64,000 nucleotides of DNA, from positions 1-64,000 of the forward strand of contig JAAYXE010000121.1 of the NCBI GenBank assembly GCA_012516075.1, in the 5' to 3' direction. The DNA comes from Chloroflexota bacterium (GTDB lineage: Bacteria; Chloroflexota; Anaerolineae; Anaerolineales; UBA4823). The notes beneath the pieces are model-generated. The model saw only the letters and a list, made by a program, of their open reading frames with translations. It made no database searches and was not told the origin of the DNA. Below are positions 35,218 to 44,539 of this stretch, one piece after another. The position numbers and the translations under genes are program-made. The first letter of the stretch is position 1; the number at the start of each line of letters is the position of its first letter.

Positions 35218-36558
35218 ATGTTCAAGATCTACGATCCCCAGACAGCCGCACAGACGATTTTACAGCGCCGCCCGCCCGATGAAGTTACCATTCCTGAAAG
35301 CCTGCAGGCCCGCATTGCCGGCCTCTTCGGCGAGCCGCTCTCGCCCGATCAGGCCGTGCGCCGCATCCTCCAGGATGTGCGCCAGCGCGGCGACGCTGCC
35401 CTGGAAGAATGGGCCTGCAAACTGGACGGCGCCGCCCCGGCTGGTTTCCGTGTCCCGGAAGACCAGATCCAGGCTGCGCTGCAGGCCATCCCACCCGAGG
35501 TGAGAACCGCCCTGCAGCAGATGGCGGAGCGCATCGAAGCCTACCACCGCCGCCAGCCGCTCACGTCCTGGTTCACCCACGACCTGGGCGGCGTGCTTGG
35601 CCAGGTCGTGCGCCCGATCCGCCGCGTGGGCCTGTACGTTCCCGGTGGAGCCACGCCGCTGCCGTCCTCGGTGCTGATGTCGGCCCTGCCGGCGCGCGTC
35701 GCCGGTGTCCCCGAGATCGTGGTGGTCTCCCCGCCCGAACGCTCCAGCGGTCAGATACCCGCCCCGGTCCTGGCTGCCTGCGCCATCGCCGGCGTTCAGG
35801 AGGTGTATGCCCTGGGCGGGGCGCAGGCGATCGCTGCGCTGGCGTACGGCACACAGTCGGTGCCGGCGGTGGATAAGATCTTTGGCCCGGGCGGCCTCTT
35901 CGTCACCCTCGCCAAACAGCAGGTCTTTGGCGTGGTCGGCATCGACGGGCTGGCCGGCCCCACCGAAACGGTCATCATCGCCGACGATACGGCCCGGCCG
36001 TCCTGGGTTGCCGCAGACCTGCTCGCCCAGGCCGAACACGATGTGCTCGCCTCGGCCGTGCTGCTCACCCCTTCCCGCCAATTGGCGGAAGCCGTCCAGG
36101 CTGAGATCTCCCGCCAGGTGGAAGAGCGTTCCCGGGCGGAGATTATCACCGTCTCGCTGGAGAACCGCGGCGGGGCGGTCATCACCCGCGATCTGGACCA
36201 GGCCGCCGAGCTGGCCAACCGCTTCGCCCCCGAGCACCTCTGCCTGGCCGTGCGCGATCCCTGGGCTCTGGCCGGTAAGCTCACCGCGGCCGGCGGCCTC
36301 TTTCTGGGCGAGCACTCCTTCGAAGTGCTGGGTGATTACATTGCCGGCCCCAGCCATGTGATGCCCACAGGCGGATCCGCCCGCTTTGCCTCCCCGCTCA
36401 ACGTCTGGGACTTTGTGCACCTGGTCAGCCTGGTGGCGCTCGACCCGGGCACCGCGGCGGCCATTGCTCCCCAGGCTGCCCGCATCGCCCGCACCGAAGG
36501 ACTGGACGCGCACGCCTATGCGGCCGGGCTGCGCCTGGAAGGGGGAGAAGCAGCATGA
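35218..36558 (+). CDS. hisD: Histidinol dehydrogenase
   Basis: HisD carries out the last two steps, oxidising histidinol to histidine with two NAD+. The 446 residues are close to the family norm. IRRVGLYVPGGATPLPSSVLM is the NAD-domain signature. DKIFGPGGLFVTLAK, AGPTETVIIAD, LLAQAEHDVLASAVLL (zinc ligands) and NRFAPEHLCLAV (catalytic Glu-His) are present, as is GEHSFEVLGDYIAGPSHVMPT. It starts 3 bases after hisG and overlaps hisC by ATGA. Confidence 0.95.
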   Translation: MFKIYDPQTAAQTILQRRPPDEVTIPESLQARIAGLFGEPLSPDQAVRRILQDVRQRGDAALEEWACKLDGAAPAGFRVPEDQIQAALQAIPPEVRTALQQMAERIEAYHRRQPLTSWFTHDLGGVLGQVVRPIRRVGLYVPGGATPLPSSVLMSALPARVAGVPEIVVVSPPERSSGQIPAPVLAACAIAGVQEVYALGGAQAIAALAYGTQSVPAVDKIFGPGGLFVTLAKQQVFGVVGIDGLAGPTETVIIADDTARPSWVAADLLAQAEHDVLASAVLLTPSRQLAEAVQAEISRQVEERSRAEIITVSLENRGGAVITRDLDQAAELANRFAPEHLCLAVRDPWALAGKLTAAGGLFLGEHSFEVLGDYIAGPSHVMPTGGSARFASPLNVWDFVHLVSLVALDPGTAAAIAPQAARIARTEGLDAHAYAAGLRLEGGEAA

Positions 36559-37661
36559 TATACCAGAACCCTGCCCGGTGGGTGGTGGACCTGCCGCCCT
36601 ACACGCCGATCGAACCCTTCGAAGTGCTCTCGGTGCGCCTGGGCCGCCGCCCGCAGGACATCGTCAAGCTGGACGCCAATGAAAACCCCTACGGCCCCTC
36701 GCCGCGCGCCCGGCAGGCTCTGGCGGAGCTGCAGTTCGCACATATCTATCCCGATCCCGAAAGCCGTGCCCTGCGCCAGGCGCTGTCTGATTTCACGGGT
36801 GTTCCGGCTGAATTCCTGCTCTCCGGCGCCGGGGCGGACGAGCTCATCGACCTGCTGCTGCGCGTGATGCTCGAGCCGGGCGACAGGGTGATCACCTGCC
36901 CGCCCACCTTCGGCATGTACGCCTTCGGCACCCGCCTGAACGGTGGTCAATTGGTCGAAGTCCCCCGCCGTCCCAATTTCTCCCTGGACCTGCCCGCCCT
37001 GCAGCAGGCAGTGAACGACCTGCAGCCGAAAATGCTCCTCCTGGCCTCGCCCAACAACCCCGACGGCTCACTGCTCTCCGACCAGGAGCTGCATGCGCTG
37101 CTTGAGCTGCCCGTCCTGGTGGTGCTGGACGAGGCCTACATCGAGTTCAGCGGCCTGGGAGCCCTGGGGGAGCAGGGCAGCCGCATCAGCGCTGTACCCC
37201 AGCGGGATAACCTCGTCGTGCTGCGCACGTTCAGCAAATGGGCCGGCCTGGCCGGGCTGCGCGTGGGCTACGGCGCTTTTCCCGCCTGGCTGCTGCCGGC
37301 GCTGTGGAGGGCCAAGCAGCCGTATAATGTCAACGTCGCCGCTTCCGCCGCCGCCCTGGCTTCCCTGGAAGACCGGGATTACCTGGCGGGGATCGCGGCC
37401 TCTCTGCGCCAGGAGCGCGAACGCCTGCAGCGCGAGCTCGGCCGGCTGTCGTTCCTGCAGCCTTACCCGTCCTGCGCCAACTTCGTCCTCTGCCGGGTGC
37501 CGGACCGCAGCGCTCGCGAACTGAAAGAGACCCTGGCCGCCCAATACGGGATCCTGGTGCGCTACTTCGATTCTCCCGGCCTGCGGGACCATATCCGCAT
37601 CAGCGCCGGCCGGCCGCAGGATACCAACAGCCTGCTTGAGGCGCTCGCGGCCCTGGAATAA
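36555..37661 (+). CDS. hisC: Histidinol-phosphate aminotransferase
   Basis: HisC is a 368-residue PLP aminotransferase that converts imidazole-acetol phosphate to histidinol phosphate. [14 protein letters not shown] is the N-terminal HisC signature. [11 protein letters not shown] and [11 protein letters not shown] hold the cofactor contacts, and the PLP lysine is in [32 protein letters not shown] gives the C-terminal substrate Arg. It overlaps hisD by 4 bases; hisB starts 10 bases after it with AGGAGGAG in the gap. Confidence 0.94.
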   Translation: MIYQNPARWVVDLPPYTPIEPFEVLSVRLGRRPQDIVKLDANENPYGPSPRARQALAELQFAHIYPDPESRALRQALSDFTGVPAEFLLSGAGADELIDLLLRVMLEPGDRVITCPPTFGMYAFGTRLNGGQLVEVPRRPNFSLDLPALQQAVNDLQPKMLLLASPNNPDGSLLSDQELHALLELPVLVVLDEAYIEFSGLGALGEQGSRISAVPQRDNLVVLRTFSKWAGLAGLRVGYGAFPAWLLPALWRAKQPYNVNVAASAAALASLEDRDYLAGIAASLRQERERLQRELGRLSFLQPYPSCANFVLCRVPDRSARELKETLAAQYGILVRYFDSPGLRDHIRISAGRPQDTNSLLEALAALE

Positions 37662-37671
37662 GGAGGAGAGC

Positions 37672-38787
37672 ATGAAAACTGCCCTGATCGCCTATGATGA
37701 CATGAGCGCCTTTGACTTCACCGCCCTGTATGCGGTATTCCGGGAGGTCCCCGCTGCCGAGATCGAGATCTGCGGGCTGACTTCACCGGTCACGGCCGCC
37801 GGCGGGCTGAGCGTGCTCCCCGGCCAGACCGGCCAGTCTCTGCAGGCGTACGACCTGCTGCTCGTCCCGGGCGGGGATGCGGCCGCTCACCGGGCTCAGG
37901 ATTCGGAATTCACGACCTGGCTGCGCTCGGCGGAGGGCGTCCCGATGAAAGCCGCCTGCGGTGACGGTGTGCTACTGCTGGTCTCGGCTGGTATGCTGGA
38001 CCAGGGGCTGGCCGGAACGCAGACCGGGGAGGAAGTTCTGCTTCTCGTTAATGGCTCAGATCCACAGGCGGACAGAGTGCTGCGCTTTCCATCACCGCGC
38101 GAGCTCGGCCGCCGCCTCGCCCGGGGTCCCCTTGAAGCACAGGCCGCTGCCCCTTCAACCCACCACACCTCTGGTTCCGCACCCCGCAGCGCCCGGGTGG
38201 AACGCCAGACCAGCGAAACCCGGGTCCGCATCGAACTGAACCTGGACGGGACCGGCCACCACCGCATCGCCACCGGGGTTGGCTTCCTTGATCATATGCT
38301 CACCCACGTGGCCGTGCACGGGCTCTTCGACCTGGACCTGCAGGCCAGCGGGGATCTGCATATCGACGTGCACCACACCGTGGAAGATGTCGCTCTGGCG
38401 CTCGGGCAGGCCTTCAATCAAGCGCTGGGCGACCGGTCCGGGATCACCCGTATGGCGCATGCCTGTGCCCCCATGGACGAGACGCTCGCCTTCGCGGCGG
38501 TCGATCTTTCCGGCCGGCCTTACGCGGTCATCGATGCACAGTGGGATACGCCAGCCGTGGGCGGAATCCCCACCTCGCTTTTCGCCCATTTCTTTGAATC
38601 GTTCGCCGTTACGGCGCGCTGCAACCTGCACGCCCGCCTGCTCGCCGGGCGCGACGATCACCACCGGGCTGAAGCGCTGTTCAAAGCCTTCGCCCGCGCC
38701 CTGGACCAGGCGTCCTGCCTGGATCCGCGCCGCTCTGCCGCTGGCGGGCTGGCCATTCCTTCCACCAAAGGAACCCTCACGGCATGA
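37672..38787 (+). CDS. hisB: DJ-1/PfpI-like domain fused to imidazoleglycerol-phosphate dehydratase (HisB)
   Basis: This 371-residue protein has two parts. Residues about 1-135 resemble the DJ-1/PfpI (class I glutamine-amidotransferase-like) fold: [33 protein letters not shown], and a nucleophile-elbow-like [20 protein letters not shown] with Cys. After a Pro/Ser-rich linker, residues about 172-371 form a full dehydratase: [67 protein letters not shown] and closing PSTKGTL. The metal-binding His/Glu clusters are intact. Enterobacterial HisB instead has an N-terminal HAD phosphatase. I know of no common DJ-1-HisB architecture. The start has AGGAGGAG 3 bases upstream, and the frame is unbroken across both domains. 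Confidence 0.9.
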   Translation: MKTALIAYDDMSAFDFTALYAVFREVPAAEIEICGLTSPVTAAGGLSVLPGQTGQSLQAYDLLLVPGGDAAAHRAQDSEFTTWLRSAEGVPMKAACGDGVLLLVSAGMLDQGLAGTQTGEEVLLLVNGSDPQADRVLRFPSPRELGRRLARGPLEAQAAAPSTHHTSGSAPRSARVERQTSETRVRIELNLDGTGHHRIATGVGFLDHMLTHVAVHGLFDLDLQASGDLHIDVHHTVEDVALALGQAFNQALGDRSGITRMAHACAPMDETLAFAAVDLSGRPYAVIDAQWDTPAVGGIPTSLFAHFFESFAVTARCNLHARLLAGRDDHHRAEALFKAFARALDQASCLDPRRSAAGGLAIPSTKGTLTA

Positions 38788-38810
38788 GAACCGGCGGAGA
38801 TAGATAGAAG

Positions 38811-39437
38811 ATGACAACCCGACCTGATGTGATCCTGATCGACGCCGGCGTGGGCAACCTGCGCTCGGTGAACAAAGCCCTGCAGAGCCTGGGCGCCAGC
38901 GTGCTCCAGACTGCCGACCCGGAGGCCCTGGCATCCGGCGAGCCGCTGGTCCTCCCCGGGGTGGGCGCCTTTGGCGATTTCATGCGCGGCCTGCAGGAGC
39001 GCCGTCTGGCCCCGGCTGTGCTCAGCGCCGTGCGCGGCGGCGTCCCGCTCCTGGGCATCTGCGTCGGGATGCAGGCGCTTTTCGAGTGCAGCCTGGAGAT
39101 GGGCCGGCACCCGGGCCTGGGGCTGCTCCCCGGCCGCGTGCTGCCCTTCCCCGCGCAGCCCGGGTTGAAGATCCCCCACACGGGATGGAACCAGTTGATC
39201 CCCCGCAAGCCCGAACCACTGCTGCGGGGGATCGCCGCCGGCGATTACGCCTACTTCAACCACTCCTACTACTGCGAGCCGGCAGGAGATGCAGACGCAG
39301 TTGCAGCCGAGACCGACTACGGCCTGCGCTTCACCAGCGCCATCCAGCAGGGTAACCTCTACGCCGTGCAGTTCCATCCCGAGAAAAGCCAGAAGGTCGG
39401 GCTGCAGGTATTAGCCAACTTCCTCTCGCTGTCGTAA
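38811..39437 (+). CDS. hisH: Imidazole glycerol phosphate synthase, glutaminase subunit
   Basis: HisH is a 208-residue class I glutamine amidotransferase that supplies ammonia to HisF. It has the N-terminal IDAGVGNLRSVNKAL, PGVGAFGDFMRGL, the catalytic Cys in GICVGMQALFE, and the His-Glu pair in VQFHPEKSQ. HTGWNQL and YFNHSYY are typical HisH. It lies 23 bases after hisB. Its partner hisF is two genes downstream, with hisA between, as in many his operons. Confidence 0.95.
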   Translation: MTTRPDVILIDAGVGNLRSVNKALQSLGASVLQTADPEALASGEPLVLPGVGAFGDFMRGLQERRLAPAVLSAVRGGVPLLGICVGMQALFECSLEMGRHPGLGLLPGRVLPFPAQPGLKIPHTGWNQLIPRKPEPLLRGIAAGDYAYFNHSYYCEPAGDADAVAAETDYGLRFTSAIQQGNLYAVQFHPEKSQKVGLQVLANFLSLS

Positions 39438-39452
39438 GTGGGAAACATAAAT

Positions 39453-40232
39453 ATGGAAGAAAGCCCTCAAAATTTACCCTCATCTCTTGAGGACTCTCCC
39501 CCGGCGGAGCGCTTCACCGTTTACACCGCCATCGACCTGCGCGGCGGCCAGGTGGTGCGCCTGCAGCAGGGCGACCCGGGCCGCCAGACTACCTTTTCAA
39601 GCGACCCGGCGGCCGTCGCCCGCCGCTGGCTGCAGGCCGGGGCCCGCTGGCTGCACGTGGTCAACCTGGACGGAGCGTTCGACCAGGGCGACGCCGAGAA
39701 TCAGCGAGCCCTGGCGGCCATCCTGGAGCAGGCCGCCAGGTATGGGACCCGGGTCCAGTTCGGCGGGGGCCTGCGCAGCCTTCCGGCGCTGCACAAAGCC
39801 TTCGAGGCCGGTGTCGAGCGCGCGGTGCTCGGCACCGCGGCGGTCGAACAGCCGGATCTGCTCGCCCTGGCGCTGGAGACCTTCGGCCCAGGGCGCATCG
39901 CCCTGGGCCTGGACGCACGGGGTGGGATGGTCAGCGTGCGCGGCTGGGGGCAGACCACGACCGTACAGGCCGGAGTACTCGCTCGCCGGGCTGCCGCCCT
40001 CGGGCTGCGCTGGGCAGTGCACACTGATGTGGCCCGCGACGGCATGGGCGCCGGGTTGAATGTGGAGGCCTCGCTGGACATCGCCCGGGGCAGCGGACTG
40101 CAGGTGATTGCCTCCGGGGGTGCTGGCAGCCTTGAGGATATCCAGCGCGCCCGCCGCGCCGGCCTGGCCGGAGTGATCGTCGGGCGGGCCCTGTACGAGG
40201 GCGCCATTCCGCTCGAGGCTGTCGAATGGTGA
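39453..40232 (+). CDS. hisA: ProFAR isomerase (phosphoribosyl-formimino-AICAR-ribotide isomerase)
   Basis: HisA is a TIM-barrel isomerase for the fourth pathway step. The 259 residues carry the general-base Asp in [13 protein letters not shown] and the second Asp in [14 protein letters not shown]. Phosphate-binding FGGGLRS and [11 protein letters not shown] sit in the two halves. The N-terminus has an extra about 22 residues ([19 protein letters not shown]) before the barrel. I start at ATG 39453, although its ribosome-binding site is modest; an in-frame GTG at 39438 directly after the hisH stop is possible. Confidence 0.93.
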   Translation: MEESPQNLPSSLEDSPPAERFTVYTAIDLRGGQVVRLQQGDPGRQTTFSSDPAAVARRWLQAGARWLHVVNLDGAFDQGDAENQRALAAILEQAARYGTRVQFGGGLRSLPALHKAFEAGVERAVLGTAAVEQPDLLALALETFGPGRIALGLDARGGMVSVRGWGQTTTVQAGVLARRAAALGLRWAVHTDVARDGMGAGLNVEASLDIARGSGLQVIASGGAGSLEDIQRARRAGLAGVIVGRALYEGAIPLEAVEW

Positions 40233-40236
40233 TCTC

Positions 40237-41019
40237 ATGTTGAGCAAACGCATCATTCCCTGCCTCGATATTCACAACGGCCGGGTGGTCAAAGGGGTGA
40301 ACTTCACCAACCTGCGCGACGCCGGCGACCCGGTGGAGCAGGCGCGCATTTACGACACTGCCGGCGCGGATGAGCTGGTCTTCCTGGATATCTCGGCCAC
40401 GCATGAAGGCCGCGCCACCATGGCGGATGTGGTCCGCCGGGTAGCCGACCAGGTCTTCATGCCGCTGACGGTCGGAGGTGGTATCCGCTCCCTGGAGGAC
40501 ATGCGCCAGATCCTGCTCGCCGGCGCTGATAAGGTCAGTGTCAACTCGGCCGCGGTGCGTAACCCCGACCTGCTCACGCAGGGCGCCCGGCGCTTCGGCT
40601 CCCAGTGCATTGTGCTCGCCATTGACGCCCGCCGCATCCCTGCAGCAGACGGCCAGGAGCCGGCCTGGGAGGTGGTAATCGGCGGCGGGCGGGTGGACAC
40701 CGGGCTGGATGCCGTCGAATGGGCCCGGCGCGGCGTAGAGCTGGGCGCCGGTGAGATCCTGCTCACCAGCATCGACCGTGACGGCACCCGTGATGGCTAC
40801 GACCTGGAACTTACGCGCCGCATCACGGAGGCTGTGTCCGTCCCCGTCATCGCTTCCGGAGGAGCCGGAGAGCCGCGTCACTTTCGAGACGTGCTCGTTG
40901 AAGCAGGCGCCGATGCGGCGCTGGCCGCCACCCTGTTTCACGACGGCCTGCTCGCCATCCCCGACCTCAAAGCCTATCTCGCCGCACAGGGAGTGCCGGT
41001 GCGGCCTTATAAAAGCTGA
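40237..41019 (+). CDS. hisF: Imidazole glycerol phosphate synthase, cyclase subunit
   Basis: HisF is a 260-residue TIM barrel that forms imidazole glycerol phosphate and AICAR. It opens with [20 protein letters not shown], holding the catalytic Asp. It has [15 protein letters not shown], the phosphate loop [11 protein letters not shown], the second catalytic Asp in [13 protein letters not shown], and VIASGGAG near the end. It begins 4 bases after hisA. It works with HisH as the synthase heterodimer. Confidence 0.96.
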   Translation: MLSKRIIPCLDIHNGRVVKGVNFTNLRDAGDPVEQARIYDTAGADELVFLDISATHEGRATMADVVRRVADQVFMPLTVGGGIRSLEDMRQILLAGADKVSVNSAAVRNPDLLTQGARRFGSQCIVLAIDARRIPAADGQEPAWEVVIGGGRVDTGLDAVEWARRGVELGAGEILLTSIDRDGTRDGYDLELTRRITEAVSVPVIASGGAGEPRHFRDVLVEAGADAALAATLFHDGLLAIPDLKAYLAAQGVPVRPYKS

Positions 41020-41027
41020 AAACGAAT

Positions 41028-41378
41028 ATGAGCGCTGAAATCACCCCCAATTACGATGCCCGCGGGCTGATCCCCGCCGTGGTCCAGGATGCCGCCAGCG
41101 GTGACGTGCTCATGCTGGCCTGGATGAACGACGAAGCCCTGCGCCTCACCCGCAGCACGCGCCAGGCGCACTTCTGGTCCCGCAGCCGCCAGGAGCTCTG
41201 GCACAAAGGTGCCACCTCCGGCAGCTTCCTGCACGTCGTCGAGATGCGCCTTGACTGCGACCGCGATGCTCTGCTGCTGCGCGTGCACCCCGCTGGCCCC
41301 GCCTGCCACACCGGGCGGGACAGCTGCTTTTACCAGTCTCTGGATCTATTCACCACACCGCAGGAAGAAAACCCATGA
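41028..41378 (+). CDS. hisI: Phosphoribosyl-AMP cyclohydrolase
   Basis: HisI is a 116-residue zinc enzyme that opens the purine ring of phosphoribosyl-AMP (third step). It carries [15 protein letters not shown], the family [15 protein letters not shown], the metal-binding triad in [12 protein letters not shown], and the Cys pair in [13 protein letters not shown]. It is separate from HisE here, unlike the fused enterobacterial HisIE. It overlaps hisE by ATGA. Confidence 0.95.
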   Translation: MSAEITPNYDARGLIPAVVQDAASGDVLMLAWMNDEALRLTRSTRQAHFWSRSRQELWHKGATSGSFLHVVEMRLDCDRDALLLRVHPAGPACHTGRDSCFYQSLDLFTTPQEENP

Positions 41379-41665
41379 CCCTTGCCGAGCTTTACGAAAT
41401 CATCTGCGACCGCCGCGATCACCCCATTCCCGGGTCTTATACCGCTTCTCTGTTCCAGCAGGGAGAGCTTGAGATGGCTAAAAAGGTGGGCGAAGAGGCG
41501 GTAGAAATTGTGCTCGCTGCCGCCGCACAGGGAGACCGCCGCCTGGTGGAAGAGGTCGCCGACCTGGCCTACCACGTCCTCGTGCTGCTGGCTGCCCGCG
41601 GGATCCACCCCGAACAGGTCCTGAATGAGCTGGAGCGCCGCCACCGGCCCCCTGCCCATGAATAG
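41375..41665 (+). CDS. hisE: Phosphoribosyl-ATP diphosphatase
   Basis: HisE is a 96-residue MazG-like all-helical pyrophosphohydrolase that removes pyrophosphate from phosphoribosyl-ATP (second step). It has [24 protein letters not shown]-type sequence with the metal-binding Glu residues in [11 protein letters not shown], and [14 protein letters not shown]. It overlaps hisI by 4 bases and the following HAD gene by 8 bases. Confidence 0.94.
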   Translation: MTLAELYEIICDRRDHPIPGSYTASLFQQGELEMAKKVGEEAVEIVLAAAAQGDRRLVEEVADLAYHVLVLLAARGIHPEQVLNELERRHRPPAHE

Positions 41666-42851
41666 AGAGACGATCTTTCTCTTCGATATCGACGGCGTGC
41701 TCGTGGAGCCCCTGGGCTACCGCCGCGCCGTTCACGCCGCGCTGGCGTACTTCGCCCGCCAGATGGGCCTGCCTGATTCCTGCCTGCCTCCTGAGGACAT
41801 CCCGGCCCTCTTTGAGGCTCACCGGGTCACCAGCGAGTGGGATATGGTCCCTGTCTGCCTGGCCGCGCTGCTCGACCATCTCGCCGGCCAGCTGCCCGGT
41901 CTGCTGCAGGAGCTGCCGCCCACCCTGTCCGCTGCCCTGCCCGTGCTGCGCCGGCACCTGCAGGGCAGCCCGCCTGTGGATTTTTCCATCGACTACGCCG
42001 GCCTCATTCCGCTCCTTGGCGCCCGCCTGGCCCCCGGCAGGGCGCCGGCTGAGTTCGCCCTGGATCCTCCGCCCCTGTTCCCCCACCTGGCGGGACACCC
42101 GCTGCTGGAGGATCTGCTGGGCCACACTCGCGACATCCACCGCTCGTTGACTACACGCATTTTTCAGCAGTTCACCCTCGGCAGCCAGGCCTTTACCCGC
42201 ACCTACGGCCTGCCCGCAGAGCTTGAAACCTCCAGCTTCCTGCAGCAGTACGACCGTCCCTGTCTTTCCCCTTCCTTGGTCACCGGGCTCTTAAACGCCC
42301 GCGACCAGGGGATCCTCGCCCTGGCCGCCTACACCCTGCGGCCCTCCCTGCCGCCGCAATCATCCGAATCCTCCGCTAACAGCTACGCCCCGGAGGCCGA
42401 GATGGCGCTCGAGCGCACCGGCCTGAGCTCGCTGCCCCTGATCGGGTTTGGCCGCATTCGCTGGCTGGCCGGCCGGCACGGGGTGGACCCCGAGCGCTAT
42501 CTCAAGCCCTCACCGGTGCAGGCGCTGGCCGCCGTCCTGGCAGCGCGCAGCGGCCGCGAGAAGGACTCTCTTCTCGCGGCCGTCAAACTGGCAGCGGGTG
42601 ATCCTTTACCAGGCCTGCACAGCAGCGCGGGCCTGGAAGTCCACGTATTTGAAGACTCCTGTGGGGGGATCGAAGCCGTTCAAGCTGCTGCGGAGATCCT
42701 CAACAGATGCGGGCTGCCCACGCAGGTGCATGCCTGGGGCATTGCCGTTCACCCCGGTAAAGCCGCGGCGCTCAAAGCCGCTGGCGTGCCGGTTTTCCCC
42801 GGCACCCAGCACGCCGTTCGCCGGGCGCTCAGTTCCGTCCGGGGCGATTAA
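41658..42851 (+). CDS. HAD-superfamily hydrolase, last gene of the his operon
   Basis: This 397-residue HAD protein has motif I FLFDIDGVLVEP (nucleophile Asp11) at the N-terminus. A C-terminal motif IV, VFEDSCGGIEAV, lies near residue 335. Between them is a long insert of about 300 residues, much larger than a usual cap. It starts inside hisE with an 8-base overlap, so it is translationally coupled to the his genes. The operon encodes no recognised histidinol-phosphate phosphatase, and HisB here lacks the HAD domain, so this protein is a candidate for that step. Context is the only support. Its stop overlaps the convergent next gene. Confidence 0.75.
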   Translation: MNRETIFLFDIDGVLVEPLGYRRAVHAALAYFARQMGLPDSCLPPEDIPALFEAHRVTSEWDMVPVCLAALLDHLAGQLPGLLQELPPTLSAALPVLRRHLQGSPPVDFSIDYAGLIPLLGARLAPGRAPAEFALDPPPLFPHLAGHPLLEDLLGHTRDIHRSLTTRIFQQFTLGSQAFTRTYGLPAELETSSFLQQYDRPCLSPSLVTGLLNARDQGILALAAYTLRPSLPPQSSESSANSYAPEAEMALERTGLSSLPLIGFGRIRWLAGRHGVDPERYLKPSPVQALAAVLAARSGREKDSLLAAVKLAAGDPLPGLHSSAGLEVHVFEDSCGGIEAVQAAAEILNRCGLPTQVHAWGIAVHPGKAAALKAAGVPVFPGTQHAVRRALSSVRGD

Positions 42852-43084
42852 TAATCGTCTTCTTCGTCATCCAGCCAGAGTTCGTCCTCTTCCTCCTCGA
42901 CGTCCAGCTCGTCCCATTCTTCCAGTTCGTCCTCATCATCTTCCCACTCGTCCTCAACTTCCAGGTCATCTGCGCGCGAGTAGGTCATGCAGCCCACATC
43001 CGGGTCAATCTCGATAGCTGCTGCGCCGCAGTAACCGTCATCCAGAAATACGCAGTCGAGGTAGTGGCAGCGAATCTTGGGCAT
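42848..43084 (-). CDS. DUF1540-like four-Cys protein with hyperacidic tail
   Basis: This is a 78-residue protein. The first 37 residues have four Cys spaced as in DUF1540 domains (C6, C11, C19, C32; CHYLDCVFLDDGYCGAAAIE and DVGCMTYS). These probably bind a metal. The remaining about 40 residues are almost all Asp, Glu, Trp and Leu, an extremely acidic tail. It has a good start with AGGAG about 6 bases upstream. Its stop overlaps that of the convergent HAD gene. Function is unknown. Confidence 0.75.
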   Translation of the reverse strand: MPKIRCHYLDCVFLDDGYCGAAAIEIDPDVGCMTYSRADDLEVEDEWEDDEDELEEWDELDVEEEEDELWLDDEEDDY

Positions 43085-43147
43085 GTACTCCTCCTGAAAT
43101 AATAAAATAATGCAGCTAGAAACCAGATAAGGGATAAATCCCGGGGA

Positions 43148-44404
43148 TTATAGATTACCGATTAACCAGGCGTCAACCTCTGCCCCTGCATCCAGATGCT
43201 TTACACCGGCAGGGACGATCAGCAGCGCATTGGCCTGGACCAGGGAGCGCAGGTTGCCGGAACCCTGGTGACCGGTGAGGCGGGCCATATAACGGCCGTT
43301 TTCACTGCGCGCGGTCGCGCGCAGGTAGCTTTCGCGTCCATCCGATTCGATCGCTTCTTCAACTTCCACCTTTTGCGCGCTGCGCTTCTGTATTCGCGCG
43401 CCCGCCATCTTCAGCAGCGCCGGGCGTACAAAAACTTCAAAACCGACGAAGGCGGAAACCGGGTTTCCGGGCAGACCGATAAAGGGCACACCCTGGTAGC
43501 TGCCGAAAGCCAGCGGCTTACCCGGGCGCATGTTCACCCGCCAGAAATCCAGCTCGCCGGCTTCTTCGACCACGCTGCGCACAAAATCAAAGGCGCCGAC
43601 GCTGACTCCCGCAGAAGAGAGGATCAGGTCCACATCTTGGGCAGCGGCAGACTGCAGGACAGCCCGCACCGCATCCGCGCGGTCGGGGACGATCCCCAGG
43701 TGAACGGCCTCTCCACCTGCTTCTTCCACTGCCGCGATCAGGATGTAGCTGTTGGCGTCGTGAATTTTACCCGGAGTAAGTGGTTCTTCAACCGGTAAAA
43801 GTTCATCTCCGCTGGAAAAAATCGCCACCCGCGGCCGGCGGTGCACCGGGATGCGGCTTTGCCCGATCATGCTCAGCAGGCCGAGCCCCTGCGGTGTCAG
43901 CCGCTCGCCGGCGGGGATGACCACCTCACCGGCGGACACGTCCTGGCCGCGCGGGCGCACATAATCCCCTGCGCGCACCGGGCGGTAGATCTCCACGCTG
44001 TCGGGCGCGGCGCTCCCCGCCTGCCGCTCGTGGAAGCTGGTATCCTCCACCGGCACCACCGCGTCGGCGCCCTCCGGGATTGGCGCCCCGGTCATAATGC
44101 GTACGGCCTGCCCCGCCTTTACCTCAATGCCGGCAGCCCCTCCAGCTGGCGCGTCGCCGACCACGCGCAGGCGCACCGGCTGCCCGGCGCTGGCCTGAGC
44201 GGTATCTTCGGCCCGCACGGCAAAGCCATCCATACTGGAATTCGGGAAGGGGGGTAAGTCGGTCGTCGAGCGGATCGCCTCAGCCAGCACGCGTCCTGCG
44301 GCTTCCGCCAGGGAGATCTCTTCTGCTTCCAGGGCTTCAAATCGCCTGAGCAGGCGCTCCTGGGCTTCAGCTACGCTCAATAATGGTTGCGGCGGGTTCC
44401 CCAA
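43148..44404 (-). CDS. moeA: Molybdopterin molybdotransferase MoeA
   Basis: MoeA inserts molybdate into adenylated molybdopterin. The 418 residues are normal for the family. Marks are SVAEAQERLL at the start, LPPFPNSSMDGFAVRAEDT, the VRIMTGAPIPEGADAVVPVED signature, FSSGDEL, DANSYIL, and a MogA-like domain with LILSSAGVSVGAFDF and GKPLAFGSYQGVPFIGLPGNPVSAFVGFEVF. The start is a TTG with GGAG 7 bases upstream. A TATAAT-like -10 (minus strand, 44484-44489) precedes it. No other molybdenum-cofactor gene is in the window. Confidence 0.94.
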   Translation of the reverse strand: MGNPPQPLLSVAEAQERLLRRFEALEAEEISLAEAAGRVLAEAIRSTTDLPPFPNSSMDGFAVRAEDTAQASAGQPVRLRVVGDAPAGGAAGIEVKAGQAVRIMTGAPIPEGADAVVPVEDTSFHERQAGSAAPDSVEIYRPVRAGDYVRPRGQDVSAGEVVIPAGERLTPQGLGLLSMIGQSRIPVHRRPRVAIFSSGDELLPVEEPLTPGKIHDANSYILIAAVEEAGGEAVHLGIVPDRADAVRAVLQSAAAQDVDLILSSAGVSVGAFDFVRSVVEEAGELDFWRVNMRPGKPLAFGSYQGVPFIGLPGNPVSAFVGFEVFVRPALLKMAGARIQKRSAQKVEVEEAIESDGRESYLRATARSENGRYMARLTGHQGSGNLRSLVQANALLIVPAGVKHLDAGAEVDAWLIGNL

Positions 44405-44539
44405 AGCGTTACTCCACAGACAGGATCTGAACGGCGGGGCGCCGCAGCTTGCTTATACCAGCGCCTTTTCCGTTCGGCGCTGAATTATACCATTCTGATT
44501 CGGGGTGACCAGATAGAATTCTCCCCCTGGTGAGGATTC

